From positions 124,001 to 188,000 of the forward strand of contig PPXM03000009.1 of the NCBI GenBank assembly GCA_003707065.3: 64,000 bases of DNA, written 5' to 3'. Under the pieces are notes generated by a model that worked only from the letters and a program-made list of their open reading frames with translations, made no database searches and was not told the origin of the DNA. The DNA comes from Trigonopsis variabilis. Its lineage: Eukaryota; Ascomycota; Trigonopsidomycetes; Trigonopsidales; Trigonopsidaceae. Positions 56,062 through 64,000 of the stretch are shown in pieces. Position 1 is the stretch's first letter; each line of letters starts with the position of its first letter. A program made the position numbers and the translations under genes.

Positions 56062-58362
56062 TTACCTTCCATCGCTGTCATGACCACCATTATCATCATC
56101 GTCTTCTCCCAGTCCATCAAGAGAATCCTTGCTTCCCTCATCATCTGAAAATACAAATGCGCCTTCAGTTGGAAGCATCTCGAACTCATAATCGGCTTGT
56201 TGTTGTCGCCGTTTTCGTCTCTGCCACCATAAATATCCTCCTAATCCAAGAATAAATATGACAATCAACACTATGGCCCCCACTATCCACGACACCGAGG
56301 CATTCTCGAACGAGGGTAGCCACCAACTGCCCTCCTGCGTATCATCGTTGGAAGCATCACTGGTGCTCTCGGCGACTGCAGTGTCGATAGCGCTAGTAGC
56401 TGAAACGACTAGACTAGTTCCCGTCGCTAACAAGCTTGTAGTGCTAGCAGCAAGACCTGCAGACGTTGTGACTTGCTCTATACTGGTCACTCGTGTTGTC
56501 GAGGCTTCTGGTGTTCCGGTGTTCGACTCCAGCAAACTGATCCTCGTACTTGTAGGTTGCACTGACGTTGTGCTTGACTCCAAATCTTCGCCCGGCCAAG
56601 GACGTGAATCCCCAGGAAGGGGAGCAAGGCGACCCTTACCATCCGACGCAAGACCCCATAGTCGAGCACTCCATCTTTTAAACATTCCGTTTGTTTCAAA
56701 GTCTTTTGCTCCTTCGACATGAAGCTTCCATTCTCCCACAGGACTTTCTCCCCAATGCACGACACTCATATACGTCCAATCGACCAGCGGAGAAGAAGAA
56801 GCATCATTCTGACGAGGAAGACCGAGCTTTGAGATGATTCCTCCCGGGCTTTCGATCCAGATATTTATCGCACCTCGCTGTGGATATTGACAAGTAACAG
56901 TGACCTGGATATGCTCTAACTTATCCATAACTGCCTGTTTGACATCCTCTTCCGAGACCGTAAAGGACGTTACTAGCGGCTTGTCTGCACTAAACTCCTC
57001 ATTGACCGCAATCTCATCAATATCTAGATAAGTCTGGGGAGCCACCAATTCCCAAGATCGTGCTGCCTCGACCAAAGCATAAGCATCGACCTTTCCAAAC
57101 CCATATCGATGAGAATAAGGCTTTCCTGAAGCCGTTATTTGAGACTCAGCATCGTCATTCTCCATTGTCACGGAGGTATTGAGTACAAGGTACTGCATAT
57201 CTCTCCAACCCAGCTCGGGTCTGACCGAAAGAGCTAACGAAAAAATTCCCGCAGCTAGAGGAGCTGCGGCAGACGTTCCACTATGATGATCGGTACATTT
57301 AACAGAGCCTGCATCTGTGGTATGGATGTATTCCCCAGAGCCAGACGAATAGGTCACGGCCATCACAGCGCTGCAATCTTCGGCATAAGGAGGATGGTTG
57401 TCATAAGTGTCGATAGCAGAGATAGTAATAGAGTAAATGCTATTAGTATAACCATCATAGTTGCAATTATCACCATAATAGCCGCCATTACCACTCGCAA
57501 ACACAAAGATACTTCCCTTTCCATCTCTGCCGTTGCGAACACCGTTCACAAAAGCACGTTTAAGAATAGTTGTAGGACCATCGACTGTTTTCCCATCGTC
57601 TCTGGGGCCCCACGAACAGCTATAGATATGGTTATCATTGAAAGCATAATTTAACGCCTCTGCCTCGTCCAAATCAGTCAAGTCCCCCGACAAAATGCGA
57701 ACTCCAGCAACTTTAGCATTCCATGCCACCCCAATACCACATATATCGTTTTTCACCGCCGCGATTTCTCCAGCACATCGAGTTCCATGTTGATCGTTTG
57801 ACAAAACAGGAATGGGATCGTCGTCGTGATCATTGAAATCATAACTTCCAGCAGCAAAATAATTGTCTTTCAAATCAGGATTATTATAATCAATGCCATC
57901 ATCCAATATCGCAACAACAACCCCTTCGCCGTGAACGCCCTGAGCCCACACCCCTGTTACGTTGACGTCGTGACCCGGGTTGAGGGTGTTGAACAAGTGC
58001 CACTGTCTTGGGAATAAAGGATCATGTATGCTTTCAACCTCCTGAAGTAGCTCTAGTTCCTCCATGGCTTCTTCAGAAGGGCCTATGGCAGCTCGTTTAA
58101 ATAGCTGCCGCTTTGAAGCTTTATCGAACCAGATGATCGGTTCACCTAATCCTCGTCTAGCTAGTCTTTGGTTTATTAATTCAACGGGGTGATCCAATAG
58201 TCCCTCAGGCGCCGAGACGACATAATGATCGTCGAGAAACTTCATCCGCCGCTCAAAGCGAATAGAATTTATCCCTAATTCTTCATTTAGATTCCTGATT
58301 ATATCACGAACTTCTTTCTCATTCCGACAATGAACCGAATAAGTACTCCTGCCAACAGACAT
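56062..58362 (-). CDS. KEX2: Kexin (Kex2-type proprotein convertase)
   Basis: A single exon of 766 residues. The prodomain (~1-105) is followed by the S8 catalytic domain. Asp lies in VAILDDGIDYNNPDL, His in NDQHGTRCAGEIAA, the oxyanion Asn in FVFASGNGG and Ser in GTSAAAPLAAGIF. A P domain (~440-580; WTYMSVVHWGESPVGEWKL) and a Ser/Thr-rich stalk come next. One membrane helix (VSWIVGAIVLIVIFILGLGG, ~690) precedes an acidic cytosolic tail (YEFEMLPTEGAFVF). It cuts secretory proproteins after paired basic residues in the late Golgi. The predicted start, MSVGRSTYSVHCRNE, begins directly with the prodomain and has no signal peptide; an upstream exon may be missing. Confidence 0.93.
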   Translation of the reverse strand: MSVGRSTYSVHCRNEKEVRDIIRNLNEELGINSIRFERRMKFLDDHYVVSAPEGLLDHPVELINQRLARRGLGEPIIWFDKASKRQLFKRAAIGPSEEAMEELELLQEVESIHDPLFPRQWHLFNTLNPGHDVNVTGVWAQGVHGEGVVVAILDDGIDYNNPDLKDNYFAAGSYDFNDHDDDPIPVLSNDQHGTRCAGEIAAVKNDICGIGVAWNAKVAGVRILSGDLTDLDEAEALNYAFNDNHIYSCSWGPRDDGKTVDGPTTILKRAFVNGVRNGRDGKGSIFVFASGNGGYYGDNCNYDGYTNSIYSITISAIDTYDNHPPYAEDCSAVMAVTYSSGSGEYIHTTDAGSVKCTDHHSGTSAAAPLAAGIFSLALSVRPELGWRDMQYLVLNTSVTMENDDAESQITASGKPYSHRYGFGKVDAYALVEAARSWELVAPQTYLDIDEIAVNEEFSADKPLVTSFTVSEEDVKQAVMDKLEHIQVTVTCQYPQRGAINIWIESPGGIISKLGLPRQNDASSSPLVDWTYMSVVHWGESPVGEWKLHVEGAKDFETNGMFKRWSARLWGLASDGKGRLAPLPGDSRPWPGEDLESSTTSVQPTSTRISLLESNTGTPEASTTRVTSIEQVTTSAGLAASTTSLLATGTSLVVSATSAIDTAVAESTSDASNDDTQEGSWWLPSFENASVSWIVGAIVLIVIFILGLGGYLWWQRRKRRQQQADYEFEMLPTEGAFVFSDDEGSKDSLDGLGEDDDDNGGHDSDGR

Positions 58363-58991
58363 GGCGGATAGATCTTAAAGAAAATCAATCAGAGATTAAA
58401 CGAAACAAGACAAGTCGACCAAAAAGCCGATCCTTCAGACAAGAAAATCAGATGAGGATCTTTTCTAATCTTATTTCTCGCTCGAAACCCCAAGCCAAGA
58501 CTATTCAAAGAGGCGTTGCTGTAGTAAAGAGGTCTCCCCTGGTCCTGTAACCAAGGAGCGCGGCGGGCAGTTAGACAAAGAATGTGCTTGCTACTCTCAC
58601 GCTTCTCCCATTACCCTCCACGTCGCATAACTAGAATCAAAAAAATGCTTTGCAGTTACTGTTGGTAATAGAAATGTCTGGAAAAAATTGTCTTTCGAAG
58701 AGCTTTGCTTGTGCCCGTGATAATGAGCTTTCCGCGTACGAAGCTTTTGATGATAGACTATCTACTTTAGGCTATGATTGGCGTATGCTCGTCGGGTATG
58801 ACCTCTTTATGTTCATCACCTGTCTGCATGCGCTCGCTTTAGCGCCTGTAACTGCTACTCAAATAGTTGACAACTAGATGGTACAGTCAGTTAAATGAGC
58901 TTTGTATGGACAAGTCCTTGTAGTTCATAACTTTGTTCAAGCCTGTCTACGCCTTGAATTTTTCAACAGTTTTTAACTCGCATACATCGCC
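58363..58991. other. KEX2 upstream region
   Basis: 629 bp. I searched the minus strand for an exon encoding a signal peptide and found no ATG followed by a hydrophobic run. A 75-codon frame at 58650-58877 (+) has no recognisable features. Confidence 0.4.
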
Positions 58992-59504
58992 TTAAGAGGA
59001 TTTGGTTCTGGAAAAGATAGACTTGATGAAGAGGTCGACCTTGGTAACTATTCGAGGCACGTGGAATTTAGAAGGGCGGAAGCGTCTGAAAAGGTTGCGA
59101 CGGTAAGAGCATCTCTTGACTTGGCCTTCAAGCTCACCGTCCCACCACTGCTGAGGAAGGTCCAAAGCGACGACCGCTAAAGACGGAAAGTCAATGCAGA
59201 CATCACCATAAGAGTTGAGGTTAACGGCAAGGTCATTTTCTTTTCCTTTCTTAATGGCAGGAGAGGGCTCTTTGGAGTCGGCTTCAAGGGTCGCTTTGGT
59301 AATAAGCTTCAGATTCTCATCGTAGCGTATAAGGCGGTTGTCAGGTTTGGAGGCTGTCTCGGTCACGAGTTTCTTTTCAGAATACCAGTCAAAGCGGTTG
59401 TCGTTGACAATAGTCGCATTGGGAGCTCGGATGTAGGGGATATAGTTGTTCATTTGGATTTCTGTTGTCCTTAATGCTTGGCAGAAGGCCGAATTTATAT
59501 TCAT
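58992..59504 (-). CDS. Unknown 170-residue protein
   Basis: An open frame with ATG at 59504; a second ATG 17 codons on (MNNYIPYIRAPNATIVNDNR) may be the true start, because the first codons overlap the repeat-like upstream DNA. The middle is lysine/glutamate-rich. The second half reads YGDVCIDFPSLAVVALDLPQ and QWWDGELEGQ, then a strongly basic end, YRRNLFRRFRPSKFHVPR. I do not recognise it; it could be a species-specific gene. Confidence 0.4.
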   Translation of the reverse strand: MNINSAFCQALRTTEIQMNNYIPYIRAPNATIVNDNRFDWYSEKKLVTETASKPDNRLIRYDENLKLITKATLEADSKEPSPAIKKGKENDLAVNLNSYGDVCIDFPSLAVVALDLPQQWWDGELEGQVKRCSYRRNLFRRFRPSKFHVPRIVTKVDLFIKSIFSRTKSS

Positions 59505-59590
59505 TTACTGAGGCATTCGCAAGGCGATAAGGCAACTAAGGCATTCTGTTAAGGCATTACCTTGGCAGAGTAAGGCAATGCCTTGACTAG
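59505..59590 (-). repeat. Cluster of TGCCTTA-type repeats before the unknown gene
   Basis: On the minus strand about seven short units follow one another at irregular spacing. Three are AATGCCTTA or AATGCCTC and two are TTGCCTTA; TCGCCTTG and TGCCAAGG also occur. They lie directly before the ATG at 59504. CAAGGCATTGCCTT within it is nearly palindromic. It could be an array of transcription-factor sites or a decayed minisatellite. Confidence 0.6.
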
Positions 59591-59939
59591 CCTCTGTCCG
59601 CCTCGACCAAAGCCTCATCGCCTACGCTCATCTCTCGTAGGTCGAAGCTTATGGAAATCCCAGTCTGAAGTAAGGGCATACGCAGAGCATGCAATTTGAG
59701 TATCTCCTTAAGTGCTGTCATTAGATAACTAGGTATGGGGCTTATAAGACCTAATCCCACACACTATTCAGGGGTGCATGAGAACTCTACCAAAGAATGA
59801 AGCCGATACCACTTCTCAGAAATCTCGATATAAACAGAATGTCGTTTGACTCAGATACTCGACGCAAGAATTAGAAATGAGACTTGTACCAAGTGGTATA
59901 TAAAGTATTGTATAAACCGTTTTTATTCGTTATCCAGTC
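59591..59939. other. Promoter of the secreted repeat protein
   Basis: About 350 bp without a gene. TATAAAGTATTG at about 59899 is a plausible TATA box 40 bp before the ATG. Confidence 0.4.
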
Positions 59940-60569
59940 ATGAAGTTCTCATTTGGTCTTTCTCTTGTTGCTCTTGGAAGTCTTTCGCATGCTCTGATTC
60001 CGCATCGAGGCTTAGCTGCCGGACAGCAATTGAGCCAAATTGCAGCACAGAATCAGAACCGTCTCGTGCCCCAAACTATGCCTCAACTCATCACTGGGCC
60101 AGGTCCTGTTTATCCTTCTGCCACTCCTACCGAAACACCTGCCCAAAATCACGAGGGCTTTATTTTAGGAAATAATCCATATCTTTTCAGAGGCCCTGGG
60201 CCTGTCCTTCCTTCTGCTGCTCCTACGGAAGTACCTGCCCAAAATCACGAGGGCTTTATTTTAGAAAATAATCCCTATCTTTTCAGAGGCCCTGGGCCTG
60301 TCCTTCCTTCCGCTGCTCCTACAAGCACGGCTGTCCAAGTAGAGGAAGCCCTTACTTCTGTTGAAAACGACCCTTTCCTCTTCAAAGGACCAGGACCCGT
60401 TACCGTTACCGGTAATGACTTGGAATGGAAGAATCAATTTGGGCCTATACTCACTATGGCGAACCCCTTTGCGACATCTCCTTCTGCCACCTCTCAAAAC
60501 TTTGCCAATCCTACTCGTTATACCAAAGATATTCCTATTGGGAATATTATGGAGTCTTCTTCTGAATAG
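59940..60569 (+). CDS. Secreted protein with 32-residue tandem repeats
   Basis: A single exon of 209 residues. MKFSFGLSLVALGSLSHALI is a clear signal peptide. The body is four units of the form GPGPVxPSxxPTxxPAQNHEGFILxNNPYLFR; the two middle ones are almost identical in DNA (60138-60233 and 60234-60329). The last unit is diverged (VQVEEALTSVENDPFLFKGPGP), and a short Ser/Asn-rich end follows. Cysteines and paired basic Kex2 sites are absent from the repeats, so it is not a classic Kex2-processed repeat peptide. A small secreted effector, wall or matrix peptide is possible. The family was not recognised. Confidence 0.7.
   Translation: MKFSFGLSLVALGSLSHALIPHRGLAAGQQLSQIAAQNQNRLVPQTMPQLITGPGPVYPSATPTETPAQNHEGFILGNNPYLFRGPGPVLPSAAPTEVPAQNHEGFILENNPYLFRGPGPVLPSAAPTSTAVQVEEALTSVENDPFLFKGPGPVTVTGNDLEWKNQFGPILTMANPFATSPSATSQNFANPTRYTKDIPIGNIMESSSE
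60138..60329 (+). repeat. 96-bp coding tandem repeat, two near-identical units
   Basis: Units 60138-60233 and 60234-60329 differ at few positions, mostly in the last codons. Each encodes 32 residues starting PAQNHEGFIL. The unit length is a multiple of three, so copy-number change would keep the frame. Confidence 0.85.
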
Positions 60570-61119
60570 TCGTCAATAGAATAACTGTCTTCCTCTATGA
60601 AAGCTTTCGTAGCCGTCAAAAGTACTCAAAAGACCTAAGACTGGCCATGTCAAGCAAGCCATCGATATCAAGAATATCAGCGTGTGCGAGCTAGTCTAAA
60701 AAGTCGATACGCTACGTCAAAAGCTACCTCACGTTCAAATAAACATTGACTACCAATACTACGCACTCAATTGAACTCACACCATGGAGTGGTCGGTGGT
60801 CTTTAGCTTTTCGGTGGTCGTTGATTCTTTACCTTTTCAGTGGGCGTCACAATGAGGGCAGAGTGATGAGTGTGCCTTCATTCTCTATGATGTAACATGA
60901 GTGATCACTCGCTCATTGACTGCTCTAGACGCTGTAGTGACCAAACAAAAGACCAGAGTATTTCTCGAATCTGTATAGAAAATGGTATATTCTGTTACCA
61001 ACCATTTAGCCATTTGGCGTCCTTAGTCTGTGTGACGTTGTCTTAAGCCATGCGTCATGGGCTGGTTGTGTGTAAAACGTTGCACTGGGGACGCTTCTCT
61101 TCCTTCTCCTCCTACCACC
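60570..61119. other. Pyruvate kinase promoter region
   Basis: 550 bp without a gene. CGGTGGTC occurs at two places near 60794 and 60814. Nothing else was recognised. Confidence 0.35.
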
Positions 61120-62991
61120 ATGTCTGCTGCAATGGAGTATAACACTGAGATCAATTCCCGTACCAAATGGCTTTCGACGCTTGATGTCGAAAACCATCCT
61201 ACGAGGAACCAGCGTCGAACTTCTATCATTGGCACGATTGGTGAGTTGCTGGTTAAGTGCGGATGGACTGACGGATAGGCCCCAAGACCAATTCGGTTGA
61301 AATGATGAATAAATTACGTACCGGTGAGTCAATGCTTTACAGCCGTTCTTATTTTAAGCTGGTTTGAATATTGTTCGGATGAATTTCTCTCATGGTACCC
61401 ACGAGTATCACCAGACCGTCATTGATAACGCTCGCAAAGCGGAAAAACTTCAAGCCGGACGTCCCTTGGCCATTGCCCTTGATACTGTAAGTTGGTTCGG
61501 CCATTGCCTCTGCTCTTTGAGAGCCACTTAATTTATGTGTTACTTTTCTTTTTAATCGCGCCTTCTTCAGTTTTTCTTTTTTAATACCCCTCCTCAAAAT
61601 TTGAGGAGGGGTAGCGAGGTGGAAAAAATCGTTACCGGGTGATGCAGAGTGCTACGACTGAGCCGCATACGCCGAAAGATTGAAATCTTTGAGAAGGGCA
61701 CTGTGATGCAAGATGGTGCTAATCATTCTAGAAAGGACCCGAGATCCGAACTGGAGAGACCCCTGGTAATAAGGATATCCCTATTACCATTGGCCATCGA
61801 TTGATCGTCACAACTGACCCTGCCTACGAGAAGCAATGTGGTTTAGATCACCTTTATGTTGATTATAAGAACATCACCAAAGTCTTGATTCCAGGCCGTC
61901 ATATTTATGTTGATGATGGTGTGCTTACTTTCTCGGTGCTCGAAATCAAAGATGACAAGAACATTCTCGTCGAGTGCATGAATAACGGCAGCATTTCATC
62001 TCGCAAAGGAGTGAATCTCCCGAAGACGCCTGTGGATCTCCCCGCCTTATCGGAGAAAGATGTGCAAGATCTCGAGTTTGGTGTTCGCAACAATGTCGAT
62101 ATGGTTTTTGCCTCGTTTATCCGATCTGGCGCTGATATCCGCCACATTCGGAAGGTGCTGGGCGAGGCCGGCAAGCACATTCAAATCATCGCCAAGATTG
62201 AAAGCCAGCAAGGAGTCGACAACTTTGATGCTATCCTCAAGGAGACTGATGGAATCATGGTTGCTCGCGGTGACTTGGGTATCGAGATTCCCTTGAGTCA
62301 GGTGTTCATCGCCCAAAAGATGATGATTGCTAAATGCAACATTGTCGGAAAGCCATGTATCTGCGCTACCCAGATGCTCGAATCTATGACTTACAACCCC
62401 CGCCCTACTCGAGCCGAAGTTTCGGACGTTGGTAACGCCGTCCTCGATGGAGCTGATTGTGTCATGCTTTCGGGAGAGACTGCCAAGGGAAACTATCCTT
62501 GCGAAGCTGTCGCTGTCATGGCTGAGACCTGTTTGTTGGCTGAAGCTGCTATCCCTTATGGCTCCAACTTCAACGATCTCCGGTCGCTCACTCTTCGTCC
62601 CACCGAGACCGTCGAGACTATTGCCATTGCTGCTGTTTCGGCTTCGTTCGAGCAACAGGCCAAGGCCATCATTGTTCTGTCGACTTCTGGCACCACTGCT
62701 CGTTTATGTTCGAAATATCGTCCTGTCGCTCCTATTCTGATGGTCACCCGGAACGCTTCTGCGTCGAGGTACTCCCATCTTTACCGTGGAGTTTATCCTT
62801 TCTTCTATGATCAACCCAAGACTAATGATATTGCTCTTTGGAACCAGGACGTTGAGGAACGTCTCCGTTGGGGTATGCACGAGGCTGTCAAACTCTCCAT
62901 TCTCTCCAAAGGCGATGTTGTTGTTGCCATCCAAGGCTGGCGTGGAGGTCTCGGACATACAAACACTTTACGCATTCTCGAATGTGTCTAA
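61120..62991 (+). CDS. PYK1: Pyruvate kinase
   Basis: Four exons: 61120-61240, 61279-61323, 61359-61486 and 61732-62991. Introns are 38, 35 and 245 nt, and the product has 517 residues. The splices rebuild the conserved start: [40 protein letters not shown] and [11 protein letters not shown]. Next are [15 protein letters not shown], the [12 protein letters not shown] loop, [20 protein letters not shown] and [10 protein letters not shown]. The C-terminal effector domain ends [14 protein letters not shown]. It makes ATP and pyruvate from phosphoenolpyruvate in the cytosol (EC 2.7.1.40). The third intron is about six times longer than most introns here and carries a strong palindrome. Confidence 0.97.
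61585..61613. promoter_or_regulatory. 29-nt palindrome inside pyruvate kinase intron 3
   Basis: Perfect 14-bp arms, TACCCCTCCTCAAA and its complement, around a single A. Each arm contains CCCCT, the core of the yeast stress response element bound by Msn2/Msn4. Downstream, GTTACCGGGT (61631) and a second small hairpin (AAAGATTGAAATCTTT, 61674-61689) lie in the same intron. An intronic regulatory site is likely; no snoRNA could be confirmed. Confidence 0.5.
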
Positions 62992-63104
62992 GCCGATATC
63001 GAGGGATAGAATAAGCACAAATGAATATTATTATTTTGGTTGTTTATGTAGACAGTATTTACAGGTAGAGATCTCCTCGTTTTAGGTAGAAAGATGTGCA
63101 TGCC

Positions 63105-64000
63105 CTATACAACTTTTATGTGGTATTGCTCCAACTGGGCATTGGTGACATGTGAGGGAGAGCCCACCATAACATCGGCACCAGCCGAAGTCTTTGGAAA
63201 AGCAATCACGTCTCTTATAGAGTCGGTTCCCACAAGCATAGCAACCAAACGATCAAAGCCAATAGCCAATCCGGCATGAGGAGGGCATCCGCAGGCCAGA
63301 GCATTAAGAAGATGGGTAAAAGGATGAGCTGAATCACTTTCGAGACCAAGGACTGAATGTAAAATATGCTTTTGCAACTCGGCATCGTGGACTCTAGTGC
63401 TACCTCCTCCAACTTCGCAGCCATTGATAACAGCGTCATAATGTTGGCCTCTGACTTTGAGAGGGTCGGAATCGAGCAATTCAACATCTTCGAGACGACA
63501 CATGGTGAAAGGGTGATGGGTTGCAGTCAATTTCGAATAGTCGAACTGAGGATAAGCTCCCAAGTCACACGTGGGCGCAGTCTCCACAGGACTAAATAAA
63601 GGAAAGTCGACCACCCAGAGAGGGGCAAACTTTGCACGAGTCGACCAAGTTTCAGGAAAGTCCTTTGTAAGAATCTGTCGCACAAGACCGAGCGGAGTGG
63701 GATTTTCAAACGGAACTTCCTGGCGATCGGAGACATAGAGCAAGTCGCCAATAGATAGACCAAGACTAGCATTTATCTCGTCAATACTGCGGCTCGGTGA
63801 AGCAGAGACAGTATTGAACTGGTCGAGCCATGATTTCAACGTTTCTTCTGAATCAATAGCAATTGCTTTCAATCGTCCTGCAGTTCTATCCATAACTTTG
63901 TACTGCTTGAAAGCTTTAGAGATCTTTTTACCGAGCTTAAGTCCCTCAGGAACTCGAAGAGCTTCAACAACGGGATAATCTGATGGGCCGTGGGCTTTAA
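63105..64000 (-). CDS. MSD1: Aspartyl-tRNA synthetase, bacterial/mitochondrial type, partial
   Basis: The frame is open from the stop at 63105 to the right edge, about 298 codons; the N-terminal half lies outside. At the start of the visible part, YPVVEALRVPEGLKLGKKIS and the following residues look like the GAD insertion of bacterial-type AspRS. The class II core follows: FAPLWVVDFPLF, then THHPFTMCRLEDVELLDSDP. The end has YDAVINGCEVGGGSTRVHD and motif 3, HAGLAIGFDRLVAMLVGTDS, then IRDVIAFPKTSAG. This type charges mitochondrial tRNA-Asp. It converges with pyruvate kinase, 113 bp between stops. Confidence 0.88.
   Translation of the reverse strand, partial: KAHGPSDYPVVEALRVPEGLKLGKKISKAFKQYKVMDRTAGRLKAIAIDSEETLKSWLDQFNTVSASPSRSIDEINASLGLSIGDLLYVSDRQEVPFENPTPLGLVRQILTKDFPETWSTRAKFAPLWVVDFPLFSPVETAPTCDLGAYPQFDYSKLTATHHPFTMCRLEDVELLDSDPLKVRGQHYDAVINGCEVGGGSTRVHDAELQKHILHSVLGLESDSAHPFTHLLNALACGCPPHAGLAIGFDRLVAMLVGTDSIRDVIAFPKTSAGADVMVGSPSHVTNAQLEQYHIKVV

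Noticed and set aside
61487-61731. An intronic box C/D snoRNA in pyruvate kinase intron 3
   Set aside because: TGATG and CTGA strings occur, but a final D box in the right order and a terminal stem are missing.
62047-62655. 202-codon minus frame inside pyruvate kinase
   Set aside because: Antisense shadow of the PYK1 coding sequence.

Overview
The window is nuclear DNA of a yeast-like or filamentous fungus, most likely an ascomycete. The evidence is the gene set: CHO2, INO1, KEX2, a Lst4/FNIP protein, an ARC1 cofactor, a Fta4-like kinetochore protein, a Yox1-type homeobox protein, a GH125 mannosidase and FunK1-type kinase-like genes. About 25 introns were placed by restoring protein homology. 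Nearly all are 33-51 nt, start GTAAG/GTGAG and carry CTAAC, CTGAC or a close variant a few bases before the acceptor. A HomolD-like box upstream of RPS12 would fit Taphrinomycotina, but that placement is inference. No tRNA, CRISPR array, intact transposon or telomere was seen.

Layout, left to right. 0-6.3 kb: a partial PPOX-like flavoprotein gene, ARC1, a 1.7 kb empty stretch, a Lst4/FNIP gene and a small Q/N-rich protein. 7-14.7 kb: MCM6, CHO2, exosome MTR3 and RPS12. 15-17.7 kb: a tandem pair of NQO1-like quinone reductases with matching Yap1-type sites. 18.3-29 kb: GH125 mannosidase, POL32/CDC27, a proline/serine-rich protein, a YOX1-like homeobox gene, NHP2 and CDC14. 29.7-36.2 kb: an accessory island of FunK1-like genes, two intact and several broken or inverted copies. 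36.2-37.2 kb: AT-rich degenerate DNA with a possible 5S-derived relic. 37.2-47.6 kb: vacuolar carboxypeptidase CPS1, an FMO, INO1, a paxillin-like LIM protein and a Fta4-like gene. 47.9-60.6 kb: a TRAPPC12-like TPR protein, seipin, a large Thr/Ser-rich secreted protein, two unknown small genes, KEX2, another unknown and a secreted protein built of 32-residue repeats. 61-64 kb: pyruvate kinase and the C-terminal part of an AspRS that runs off the right edge.

Most genes are single-copy housekeeping genes and do not form a pathway cluster. CHO2, INO1 and seipin all concern phospholipids or lipid droplets. MCM6, POL32, YOX1, CDC14 and the Fta4-like gene concern DNA replication and the cell cycle. 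The most unusual parts are the FunK1-like island, whose two intact genes have lost catalytic residues; a 9-base CCGGGTAAC element found only in a few promoters; the paired oxidative-stress sites of the quinone reductases; and several strong palindromes in non-coding DNA, including a 29-nt one in the long third intron of the pyruvate kinase gene.
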